Source of the DNA: Bradyrhizobium manausense
Lineage (GTDB): Bacteria; Pseudomonadota; Alphaproteobacteria; Rhizobiales; Xanthobacteraceae
Assembly (NCBI RefSeq): GCF_018130615.1
Contig: NZ_JAFCKB010000009.1
Span: forward strand, 239,340 to 303,339
Reading direction: 5' to 3'
DNA length: 64,000 bases
In this document: positions 1 through 7,659 of the stretch, one piece after another
How the letters are laid out: each line of letters opens with the position of its first letter
Numbering within the stretch: the stretch's first letter is position 1
Position numbers and translations under genes: made by a program
The notes under the pieces: model-generated
What the model saw: only the letters and a program-made list of their open reading frames with translations
Told to the model about the DNA's origin: nothing
Database searches by the model: none

Positions 1-2337
1 TTTCCCAAAGTGCAGCGCCGCGTCGGCGGCTACAATCTCGATGCGCTCACGCCGCGCAACGCGCGCAACAACATCGCGCATCTGCTGGTCGGATCCGAAG
101 GCACCCTCGCCTTCACCACCAAGGTCGAGCTGAAGCTGTGGCCGGTGATCCGCAACAAGGCGCTCGGCGTCTGCCATTTCGGCAGCTTCTACGAGGCGAT
201 GGATGCGGCCCAGCATCTGGTCAAGCTGAAGCCGATCGCGGTCGAGCTGGTGGACCGCACCATGCTCGCGCTCGGCCGCGACATCGCGATGTTCCGCCCG
301 ATCATCTCCGCCGCGATCAAGGGCGATCCGGACGCAGTACTGGTGGTCGAGTTCGCAGAAGAGGACCAGGCCGACAACCTCGCGCGCCTCAAGCAACTCG
401 GTGAGCTGATGGGCGATCTCGGCTTCGCCTGGACCAACGACACCCGCAAATGGGGTGGCGTGGTCGAGATCACCGAACCCGCCTTGCAGAGCGGCATCGC
501 CGATTTCCGCGCAGCCGGGCTCAACGTCATGATGTCGATGAAGCAGGAGGGCAAGCCCGTCTCCTTCGTCGAGGACTGCGCCGTGCCACTGCCGCACCTC
601 GCCGACTACACGGCACGCCTGAACGAGGTGTTTGCCAAGCACGGCACCAGCGGCACGATGTATGCGCACGCCTCCGAGGGCTGCCTGCATGTGCGGCCCG
701 TGCTGAATTTGAAGCTGGAGAAGGACGTCAAGGCGATGCGCGCCATCGCCGAGGAAGCCTTCGCATTGGTGCGCGAATACAAGGGTTCGCATTCCGGCGA
801 GCATGGCGACGGCCTGATGCGCTCCGAATTCCACGAGAGCATGTTCGGCGAGCGCCTCGTCGCCGACTTCCGCGAGGTGAAGCACCGCTTCGATCCCGAT
901 GGCGTACTCAACCCCGGCAAGATCGTCGACGCGCCCAGAATGGACGACCGCTCGCTGTTCCGCTTCAAGCCCGACTATCGCGTCAAGGAGCTGAAGACGA
1001 AGCTCGACTGGTCGGCCTATCCCGGCGCCGGCGGCGGTTTCCAGGGCGCAGTCGAGATGTGCAACAACAACGGCGCCTGCCGCAAGCTCGAGGGCGGCGT
1101 GATGTGCCCGTCCTATCGCGCCACGCGCAACGAGAAGGACGTCACGCGAGGTCGCGCGAACACGCTGCGGCTCGCGATCTCCGGCCAGCTCGGCCCCGAT
1201 GCGTTGTCCTCCGACGAGATGATGGAGACACTCAAACTCTGTGTCTCCTGCAAGGCCTGCCGCCACGAATGCCCGACCGGCGTCGACATGGCCAAGATGA
1301 AGATCGAGGTGCTCGCGGCACGCGCTGCCTCGCATGGCCTGACGCTGCGCGATCGCCTCGTGGGCTACCTCCCGCGTTACGCCAGCCTCGCTTCGCGCTT
1401 CGCGCCGCTGGCAAATTTGCGCAACCGCAGCCCGCTGCTCCGAAAGCTGTTCGAGCGCTTCGCCGGCATCAGCGCGCGCCGCGCCCTGCCCGCCTTCCGC
1501 AGCGACGTCTTTGTGCCGCCGGCCGAGAGCGTCGGACCGGCCGCCGGCCGCGAGGTCGTGCTGTTCGCCGACACGTTTAATCGTATCTACGAGCGCGAGA
1601 ACCTCGAGGCCGCGCTGCGCGTGCTGACGGCCGGCGGCTATCGCGTGCACCTGCCAAGACCTGCGAGCGGCAGCCGCCCGCTCTGCTGCGGCCGCACCTT
1701 CCTCTCCGCAGGGCTCGTCGACGAGGCCAGGTCCGAGTTCGACCGTCTCGTCGCCGCCTTCGCGCCCTTTGCCGCACGCGGCGTGCCCATCATTGGCCTC
1801 GAGCCGAGTTGCCTGCTGACGCTCCGCGACGAGCTGGCGTCGCTGCGCAAGGACGACGACGCCAAGGCGGTCGGCGCCCATGCCCTGACCTTCGAGGAAT
1901 TCCTGGTGCGCGAGGCGGAAGCCGGAAGGCTGCAATTGCCGCTCAGCACCGTCGCCGACAAGGCCATGGTGCACGGCCATTGCCATCAAAAATCCTTCGG
2001 CGCGTTCAAGCCGGTCGAGCAGGTGCTGCGGCTCGTCCCCGGCCTCGAGGTCGAGACGATCGAATCGAGCTGTTGCGGCATGGCCGGCGCGTTCGGCTAT
2101 GGCACCGAGACCTATGACGCCTCGATCGAGATGGCCGAGCTGTCGCTGCTGCCGGCCGTAAGGCGCGCGGGCCAGACCACGCTGGTCGTCGCCGACGGCA
2201 CCTCCTGCCGCCACCAGATCCACGACGGCGCGCAGCGCGAGGCGCTTCACGTCGCTCGCGTGCTGGCGATGAGCCTCGATCGCGCCGAGACCCAATCCAT
2301 AACCAACCCGATCGCAAAGGAACCCAGCCATGGCTAA
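1..2337 (+). CDS. FAD-linked oxidase/Fe-S oxidoreductase fusion (5' truncated)
   Basis: This is the C-terminal 778 or so residues of a GlcD/GlcF-type fusion that oxidises a 2-hydroxy acid (D-lactate, glycolate or D-2-hydroxyglutarate; the sequence does not say which) and passes electrons through Fe-S clusters to the quinone pool. The FAD-oxidase part carries GGYNLD at the start and HSGEHGDG near base 790. A ferredoxin-like segment follows with a cysteine run near 1060-1110 and CVSCKACRHECP near 1240-1275. Two CCG motifs (near 1685 and 2072) mark a heterodisulfide-reductase-like C-terminus. The frame is open to base 1, so the true start and the FAD-binding N-terminus lie outside the window; the GTG at base 10 is internal. 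It overlaps the next gene by 8 bases, so the two are probably co-translated. Confidence 0.9.
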   Translation, partial: FPKVQRRVGGYNLDALTPRNARNNIAHLLVGSEGTLAFTTKVELKLWPVIRNKALGVCHFGSFYEAMDAAQHLVKLKPIAVELVDRTMLALGRDIAMFRPIISAAIKGDPDAVLVVEFAEEDQADNLARLKQLGELMGDLGFAWTNDTRKWGGVVEITEPALQSGIADFRAAGLNVMMSMKQEGKPVSFVEDCAVPLPHLADYTARLNEVFAKHGTSGTMYAHASEGCLHVRPVLNLKLEKDVKAMRAIAEEAFALVREYKGSHSGEHGDGLMRSEFHESMFGERLVADFREVKHRFDPDGVLNPGKIVDAPRMDDRSLFRFKPDYRVKELKTKLDWSAYPGAGGGFQGAVEMCNNNGACRKLEGGVMCPSYRATRNEKDVTRGRANTLRLAISGQLGPDALSSDEMMETLKLCVSCKACRHECPTGVDMAKMKIEVLAARAASHGLTLRDRLVGYLPRYASLASRFAPLANLRNRSPLLRKLFERFAGISARRALPAFRSDVFVPPAESVGPAAGREVVLFADTFNRIYERENLEAALRVLTAGGYRVHLPRPASGSRPLCCGRTFLSAGLVDEARSEFDRLVAAFAPFAARGVPIIGLEPSCLLTLRDELASLRKDDDAKAVGAHALTFEEFLVREAEAGRLQLPLSTVADKAMVHGHCHQKSFGAFKPVEQVLRLVPGLEVETIESSCCGMAGAFGYGTETYDASIEMAELSLLPAVRRAGQTTLVVADGTSCRHQIHDGAQREALHVARVLAMSLDRAETQSITNPIAKEPSHG

Positions 2338-2758
2338 TCTCACGCTCGACACCGCCCGAAAAATCCTCGACGCCGCCTTCGCAAAGTCCACCGAGCTGAA
2401 GCTGAAGCCGCTGGTCGTCACCATCCTGGACGCCCGCGGCGTGCTCAAGATCGCCGCCGCGCAGGACGGCACCAGCCTGATGCGCGCCGAGATCGCCCAC
2501 GGCAAGGCCTATGGCGCGCTCGCCATGGGCATGGGCTCGCGCGCGCTGTACCAGCGGGCCCAGGAGCAGGCCTATTTCATCGACGCCGTGAACACCATCG
2601 CCAAGGGCGCGCTGGTGCCGGTCCCCGGCGGGGTGCTGATCATGGACGGCCCGACGCTGCTTGGCGCGGTGGGAGTGTCCGGCGACACGTCCGACAATGA
2701 CGAAGCGTGCGCTGTGGCCGGCATCCAGGCGGCTGGCCTGAAGGCCAACGCGGGCTAG
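2330..2758 (+). CDS. GlcG/HbpS-family protein
   Basis: A 142-residue protein of the GlcG/HbpS (haem-binding, formerly DUF336) family, full length for the family. Typical features are the N-terminal amphipathic start, the VTILDARGVLK segment, the central HGKAYGALAMG helix and the glycine-rich GGVLIMDGPTLLGAVGVSG segment. GlcG-type proteins accompany glycolate/lactate oxidases and other catabolic dehydrogenases, and their biochemical role is still uncertain. The ATG lies inside the end of the preceding FAD/Fe-S oxidase gene, which points to translational coupling and a shared operon closed by the terminator just downstream. Confidence 0.88.
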   Translation: MANLTLDTARKILDAAFAKSTELKLKPLVVTILDARGVLKIAAAQDGTSLMRAEIAHGKAYGALAMGMGSRALYQRAQEQAYFIDAVNTIAKGALVPVPGGVLIMDGPTLLGAVGVSGDTSDNDEACAVAGIQAAGLKANAG

Positions 2759-2760
2759 CT

Positions 2761-2803
2761 CGTCATTCCGGGCGCGCCACTTGGCGCGTGCCGACGAATG
2801 ACG
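2761..2803. repeat. REP-like palindromic element
   Basis: Outer arms CGTCATTC (2761-2768) and GAATGACG (2796-2803) are perfect complements, and an inner CGCGCCA/TGGCGCG stem lies between them. There is no T-tract, so this is more like a dispersed intergenic palindrome of the sort common in Bradyrhizobium than a terminator. Confidence 0.5.
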
Positions 2804-2836
2804 TCAGGCGCGAAGCCGATTTTGCCTTGATACACC

Positions 2837-2850
2837 TGTTTTGCCCGACG
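2837..2850. repeat. copy of a dispersed 14-base motif (TGTTTTGCCCGACG)
   Basis: The same 14 bases recur at 60302-60315 in another intergenic stretch, with partial similarity continuing downstream. This suggests a low-complexity dispersed intergenic repeat rather than chance. Confidence 0.4.
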
Positions 2851-2858
2851 GAGCAAGC

Positions 2859-2881
2859 GATTTTCGGTAAGACCGAAAATC
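2859..2881. repeat. perfect 10-bp inverted repeat (hairpin)
   Basis: GATTTTCGGT and ACCGAAAATC are exact complements separated by AAG. No T-run follows directly. It forms part of the compound intergenic repeat block between the converging GlcG-like and enoyl-CoA hydratase genes. Confidence 0.55.
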
Positions 2882-2893
2882 CTCCAAGCGTTT

Positions 2894-2927
2894 CAACCCC
2901 AGCTCTACTGTGCATGGGGTTGTTTTC
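2894..2927 (+). terminator. rho-independent terminator of the FAD oxidase-GlcG operon
   Basis: A perfect 8-bp stem, CAACCCCA (2894-2901) with TGGGGTTG (2915-2922), a 13-base loop and a TTTT run immediately after the stem. It lies 136 bases past the GlcG-like stop codon and points the right way to end that transcript. Confidence 0.7.
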
Positions 2928-2960
2928 TCGCTTCTTGAGGTGCCGGAGCGCGCCTCCCCT

Positions 2961-3743
2961 CTACCTTCCCGTCCAGACCGGCTTCCGCTTCTCGCCGAAC
3001 GCCTTCAGCCCTTCCTTGGCGTCCTCGGTCATCGCGAGAAGTGCGATCTGGCTTTCGGTGTAGGCGATGCTCTCATCGAACGACATCGCAGCGATGGCAC
3101 GCATGGCGTATTTGCCGCGGCGGATCGCGGTCGGGGATTTGTCGACGATGCGGCCGATCAGCCAGTCGACCTTGGCGTCGAGCTCGGCCGCGGGCACGAC
3201 GTAGTTGAGCAGGCCCGCCGCCTGCGCGGCTTTTGCGTCAAACGGCTCGCCGGTGAGCGCCCATTCGTTGACGAGGCGTCGCGGCGCGATCTCCTGCAAC
3301 AGGCTCAGCACCTGCATCGGAAACACCCCGACCTTGACCTCCGGCAAGCCGAAGATGACATGATCTGCCGCAATCGCCATATCGGTCATGCACAGCAGGC
3401 CCATGCCGCCGGCCATGCAGACCCCGCCGACGCGCGCGATCGCGGGCTTGGTCGCGTTCTGCGACAGGCGCAACAGATCGGCGTAATCGACATTCGGCCT
3501 GGAATGATCCATCGCGAACGCCGCACCGGAATTCTGCAAATCGGCGCCGGCGCAAAACGCCTTGTCGCCGGCGCCGGTCAGCACGATGACGCGGACGTCC
3601 TTGTCCTCATGTGCGTCGCGATAGCCGCGCGTGATGCCCGCGATGACGTCGCCGTTCAGCGCGTTGCGCTTCTCCGGCCGGTTGATCGTGATCCAGAACG
3701 CCTGCCCGCGCTTCTCGGTGATGACGCTTGTGGTGTCGGCCAT
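2961..3743 (-). CDS. enoyl-CoA hydratase/isomerase family protein
   Basis: A 260-residue crotonase-fold protein. The oxyanion-hole segments are visible: RPEKRNAL near residue 20 and GAGDKAFCAGADL near residue 60, followed by the ARVGGVCMAGGMGLL helix. It would hydrate a 2-enoyl-CoA or catalyse a related acyl-CoA reaction; the exact substrate cannot be read. The ATG at 3743 is chosen because an AAGGA motif lies nine bases upstream and the protein then starts as crotonases usually do; the open frame extends further upstream without family similarity. The molybdoenzyme gene upstream lies on the same strand 133 bases away and may share its transcript. Confidence 0.88.
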   Translation of the reverse strand: MADTTSVITEKRGQAFWITINRPEKRNALNGDVIAGITRGYRDAHEDKDVRVIVLTGAGDKAFCAGADLQNSGAAFAMDHSRPNVDYADLLRLSQNATKPAIARVGGVCMAGGMGLLCMTDMAIAADHVIFGLPEVKVGVFPMQVLSLLQEIAPRRLVNEWALTGEPFDAKAAQAAGLLNYVVPAAELDAKVDWLIGRIVDKSPTAIRRGKYAMRAIAAMSFDESIAYTESQIALLAMTEDAKEGLKAFGEKRKPVWTGR

Positions 3744-3876
3744 GCGGTTCAATCCTTGCTCCCGGTTTGCAGCCATTTGCGGCAGCTCGGGTACGAGGTG
3801 CAAGGCCAATCTGTTAGGATTGCGCCGCTTTAGCGCCTCGACGCAAATCTGCGGCCGATTGAAGCGCGAACGCAGC

Positions 3877-5967
3877 TCAGGCCGCAGACGCCTTCCTGAT
3901 CCAGACCTTATTGTCGTGGAACGCAGCGCCGCCGATCGGAGCAATCGTGTCCGCACCGGTCAGCATGTTGATGCCGCGGCCGCCGATATGATTTTTGTTC
4001 GGGTGCACGGACTCCGCGATCAGCACGCCACGGCGCACGCCGTCGAACAGCACGGCCGTCAGCGTGGTCTCGCCGCGCGAATTGCCGAGCGTCACGGCAT
4101 CGCCATCGGCGATGTCGAGCGCGGCAGCATCCGAGGGATGGATCATCACACTCGCCTTGCCTTCACGCGCCTGCGAGGACGGGGTCTCGTTGAAGGTGGT
4201 GTTGAGGAAGCTGCGCGACGGGCTGGTCGCGAGCCGGAACGGATGGGCCTGATCGGTATGCTCGATCACCGCCCAATGGTCCGGCAGCGAAGGCATCTTG
4301 TCGAAATCGCCCATGGTCTGGCCGAACGGCGGATGCGCCCAGTCAGCCTTGAAATGAAACTTCTTGTCGGGATGAGCGAAGCCATCGAGATAATGCGAGG
4401 TGCGGAAGTCCGGCTGCAAATCGCGCCAGATGTCGGCCTCGAGACCGGCGATGTCGCCATGGTTGCTGAGCTTCAGTGTCGTGTCGATCAATTCGCGCGG
4501 CGTCATCTCGAAGCCCGGATGCTGCGCGCCAAGCCGCGGCGCCAGCGCCTGCAACAGCTGGTGGTTGGAGCGGCATTCACCGGGCGGATCGATCAGCTTG
4601 GGGCCGACCGAGATGTGCTGATGGCCTCCGCCGTAATAGAGATCGTCATGCTCCATGAACATGGTTGCCGGCAGCACGATGTCGGCCATCAGCGCCGTCT
4701 CGGTCATGAACTGTTCGTGCACCGCGACGAACAAATCCTCGCGCGCAAACCCCTGCCGGACCAGCGCCTGCTCCGGCGCCACCGTCATCGGGTTGGTGTT
4801 CTGGATCAGCATCGCCTTGACCGGGCCCTTGCCGAGCAGAGCCTCGGCATCGCCGGTGAGGATGCGGCCGACCTGCGACTGGTCGAGCGCGCGTATCGTC
4901 TTGTCGATCGCGTCATGGCCTTCGATGACGGACTCGTTGAAGTGCCAGAGCGCGTAATTGTTGAAGAAGGCGCCGCCGCCTTCATACTGCCACGCACCGG
5001 TCACGGCGGGAACGCAGTTTGCCGCATGCATCTGCATTGCCCCGTTACGCGAACGCGTGAAGCCGTAGCCGAGACGGAAGAACGTCCGCTTGGTCTCGCC
5101 GACGGCCTTGGCAAAGGCCTCGATCTCCGCCACCGGTACGCCGGAGATAGCGGAGGCCCATTCGGGGGTGCGCGCCTTCAGATGCGCCTCGAGCTCATTC
5201 GGACAATCGGTGTACTTGTCCATATAGGCCCGGTCGGCATAGCCGTCGCGAAAAAGAACATGCATCACGCCGCAGGCGAACGCGCCGTCGGTGCCGGGCC
5301 GCAGCAGGATCTTGATGTCGGCCTGCTTCATGGTCTCGTTGTCGTAGATGTCGACGGCCGCGATCCTCGCGCCGCGCTCCTTCCGCGCACGCGCGGCGTG
5401 CGTCATCACGTTGACCTGCGTGTTGACGGGATTGGTGCCCCAGATCACGACGAGGTCAGACAGCGCCATCTCGCGCGGATCGACGCCGGCGATCTTGCCG
5501 GTGCCGATCGCAAAACCGATGCGCCCGACATTGGCGCAGATGGTCTGGTAGAAGCGCGAATACTTTTTGACATGTGTGAGGCGATTGAGACCGTCCCGCA
5601 TCACCAGGCCCATCGTGCCCGCGTAGTAATACGGCCAGATCGACTCCGCGCCGAACTCGCGCTCGGCTTGATTGAAACGATCGGCGATCTCGTCCAGCGC
5701 CTCATCCCAGCTGATCCGCGCAAACTGCCCGGAACCCTTCGGTCCAGTCCGGCGCAGCGGATACATCACCCGCTCAACGTGATGGATGCGCTCGGCATAG
5801 CGCGCAACCTTGGCGCAGACCACACCAGCCGTGTAGGTCTGCTTCTTCGAGCCCCGCACACGGCCGATGCTGCGGCCTTCCACCACCTCGACGTCGAGCG
5901 CACAGGCCGACGGGCAATCATGCGGACAGGTGGAGTGACGGATCTCGATCTTGGCGTGCTGGTTCAT
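3877..5967 (-). CDS. MopB-family molybdopterin oxidoreductase
   Basis: A 696-residue member of the DMSO-reductase superfamily using bis-MGD molybdenum. The N-terminal CPHDCPSAC with a later VVCAK cysteine is the usual [4Fe-4S] site, followed by SWDEALDEIADRF, the WGTNPVNTQVNV cofactor-binding loop and a C-terminal molybdopterin-dinucleotide domain (TLGNSRGETTLTAVL). No Tat signal precedes the Fe-S motif, so it should be cytoplasmic. No dedicated electron-transfer subunit lies beside it. The ATG at 5967 is preferred over an in-frame TTG two codons upstream. It is divergent from the Bug-type binding protein operon, with a 234-base shared promoter region. Substrate unknown. Confidence 0.88.
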   Translation of the reverse strand: MNQHAKIEIRHSTCPHDCPSACALDVEVVEGRSIGRVRGSKKQTYTAGVVCAKVARYAERIHHVERVMYPLRRTGPKGSGQFARISWDEALDEIADRFNQAEREFGAESIWPYYYAGTMGLVMRDGLNRLTHVKKYSRFYQTICANVGRIGFAIGTGKIAGVDPREMALSDLVVIWGTNPVNTQVNVMTHAARARKERGARIAAVDIYDNETMKQADIKILLRPGTDGAFACGVMHVLFRDGYADRAYMDKYTDCPNELEAHLKARTPEWASAISGVPVAEIEAFAKAVGETKRTFFRLGYGFTRSRNGAMQMHAANCVPAVTGAWQYEGGGAFFNNYALWHFNESVIEGHDAIDKTIRALDQSQVGRILTGDAEALLGKGPVKAMLIQNTNPMTVAPEQALVRQGFAREDLFVAVHEQFMTETALMADIVLPATMFMEHDDLYYGGGHQHISVGPKLIDPPGECRSNHQLLQALAPRLGAQHPGFEMTPRELIDTTLKLSNHGDIAGLEADIWRDLQPDFRTSHYLDGFAHPDKKFHFKADWAHPPFGQTMGDFDKMPSLPDHWAVIEHTDQAHPFRLATSPSRSFLNTTFNETPSSQAREGKASVMIHPSDAAALDIADGDAVTLGNSRGETTLTAVLFDGVRRGVLIAESVHPNKNHIGGRGINMLTGADTIAPIGGAAFHDNKVWIRKASAA

Positions 5968-6201
5968 GGCCAATTTCGTAACACCAAAATACCGGGCAGC
6001 CGAGGGCCTTTATCCGGCAATGCCCATGCAAAATGCTCAAAGCCAGCGCGCGGCCTGTTCCTTCCGCGACCGCGAAATGCCCCGCTGCCACACCGAAACG
6101 AGGCCGATATTCCGGCCGGAATCGACATTGTAAGGCGTCGACAGTCCGCGGCTGCTGCCGCTACAGTGCCGGCCAACAAAAACGAGTTCAGGGAGGTGGG
6201 T

Positions 6202-7176
6202 GTGACGGCCCGACGATTGATGCTGGCGCTGGCCGCCGGCCTGCTCACCCTATTCCCCGCAAACCCGTCCCTGGCGCAAGATTATCCTGCGCATGCGGTC
6301 CGCATCGTCGTGCCGTTCGGCGCAGGGGGGCCGGCCGACGTCGCAGCCCGGCTGATCGGTCAGGCGCTCCAGGAGCGCTTTGGCCAACCCTTCGTGGTCG
6401 AAAACCGGACAGGCGCGGGCGGCGTCATCGGCACGGTAGAGGCGGCGAAGTCGCCGGCCGACGGTTACACGCTGCTGATGATGTCCAATACCCAGACCGC
6501 AAATGAATCATTGCTGACGCCGGAGCAACGCAAATACGATTTGATGCGCGACCTCGCGCCGATCGCACCGGTGAACTATTCCGATCTCGTCATCGTGGTG
6601 AACCCGCAAGTTCCGGCAAAAACGCTGCAGGAGTTCATTGCGCTCGCCAAATCGCAGCCGGGCAAGCTCAATTACGCCTCATCCGGCCAGGGCACGCCCT
6701 ACCACATGGCCGGCGAGCTGTTCAAAGCGATGGCCGGCCTCAATGTTGTCCACGTCCCCTATCGCAACAGCGGCGAGGCCCGCAGCGGCGTGATCGGCGG
6801 CCAGGTGCAAATGATGATCGACGCCGTGCCGGCGATGGCGCCGAACATCGGAGAGAACCAGGTCCGCGCACTCGCGACCACCGGCCGGCAGCGCTCGACC
6901 GTACTGCCGAAGGTGCCGACTGCCGGCGAGGCCGGTGTCGCGGGCTACGAGGCGACGATCTGGCTCGGCCTGATGGCCCCAGTGGGCACGCCCAAGCCGG
7001 TCATCGACAAGCTCAACGCCGCCGTGAACGCGATGGTGAAGCGGCCGGACATCGTCAAACTCTGGACTGAGCAGGGTGCCCTGCCCATGTCGATGACGCC
7101 GGAAGAATTCGACAAATTCCTGCGCGGCGACATCGCGAAATGGGCTGATGTCGTCAAGAAGTTCGACAAGTCCTGA
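6202..7176 (+). CDS. Bug-family (TctC-like) solute-binding protein
   Basis: A 324-residue periplasmic binding protein of the tripartite tricarboxylate transporter type, as widely expanded in Bradyrhizobium and Bordetella. It has a signal peptide ending at SLAQ, then the family hallmark YPAHAVRIVVPFGAGGPADVAARL, and later GKLNYASSGQGTPYHMAGELF, which lines the ligand pocket. The GTG at 6202 is chosen because GGGAGGT lies just upstream and the signal sequence starts there; the frame stays open for kilobases upstream only as antisense of the molybdoenzyme gene. No membrane subunits are nearby, so it is an orphan binding protein, probably for a carboxylate acted on by the hydroxylase downstream. 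Confidence 0.9.
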   Translation: MTARRLMLALAAGLLTLFPANPSLAQDYPAHAVRIVVPFGAGGPADVAARLIGQALQERFGQPFVVENRTGAGGVIGTVEAAKSPADGYTLLMMSNTQTANESLLTPEQRKYDLMRDLAPIAPVNYSDLVIVVNPQVPAKTLQEFIALAKSQPGKLNYASSGQGTPYHMAGELFKAMAGLNVVHVPYRNSGEARSGVIGGQVQMMIDAVPAMAPNIGENQVRALATTGRQRSTVLPKVPTAGEAGVAGYEATIWLGLMAPVGTPKPVIDKLNAAVNAMVKRPDIVKLWTEQGALPMSMTPEEFDKFLRGDIAKWADVVKKFDKS

Positions 7177-7188
7177 GGCCGTGCTGCC

Positions 7189-7659
7189 ATGCCCGCCATT
7201 CAATTTCGGCTCAACGGCGCGAACCTTGGTGTGGATGCCGATCCCGATCAGACGCTGCTCGACATTCTGCGCAACCGGCTCGGCGTCACCAGTCCGCATT
7301 TCGGCTGCGGGGCCGGTGAATGCGGAGCTTGTTACGTGATGGTCGACGGCCACGCGATGGCGTCCTGCGAGATGCCGATGTGGTCGGTCGCCGACAGGGA
7401 CGTCGTCACGGTAGAGGGCCTCGGAACAGTGGAGCAGCCGCATCCGCTGCAACGCGCCTTCATAACCGAGCAGGCGATGCAATGCGGCTATTGCGTTTCG
7501 GGAATCCTGATCAGCGCGGCGGCGCTGCTGCAGCGCAATCCGTCGCCGACGGAGATGGAGGTCAGGGCAGCGCTCGATCGCAATTTGTGCCGCTGTGGAT
7601 CGCATAACCGCATGGTGCGGGCCGTGCTGCGGGCGGCCTCGGAGATGGCGGCATCATGA
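7189..7659 (+). CDS. molybdenum hydroxylase small [2Fe-2S] subunit
   Basis: A 156-residue two-cluster ferredoxin subunit of the xanthine-dehydrogenase family. The plant-type cluster ligands are in CGAGECGACYVMVDG (about residues 41-55); the second, four-helix cluster is in QCGYCVSGI and LCRCGSHNRMVRAV. It moves electrons from the molybdenum site of the large subunit. The 12-base gap from the binding protein gene and the ATGA overlap with the large-subunit gene indicate one operon. Length and motifs match IorA/NicA-type small subunits. Confidence 0.93.
   Translation: MPAIQFRLNGANLGVDADPDQTLLDILRNRLGVTSPHFGCGAGECGACYVMVDGHAMASCEMPMWSVADRDVVTVEGLGTVEQPHPLQRAFITEQAMQCGYCVSGILISAAALLQRNPSPTEMEVRAALDRNLCRCGSHNRMVRAVLRAASEMAAS

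Noticed and set aside
3631-6201. Long plus-strand open frame running into the Bug-type binding protein gene
   Set aside because: It is antisense to the molybdoenzyme gene with its clear Fe-S and molybdopterin motifs; family similarity and the ribosome site begin only at 6202.
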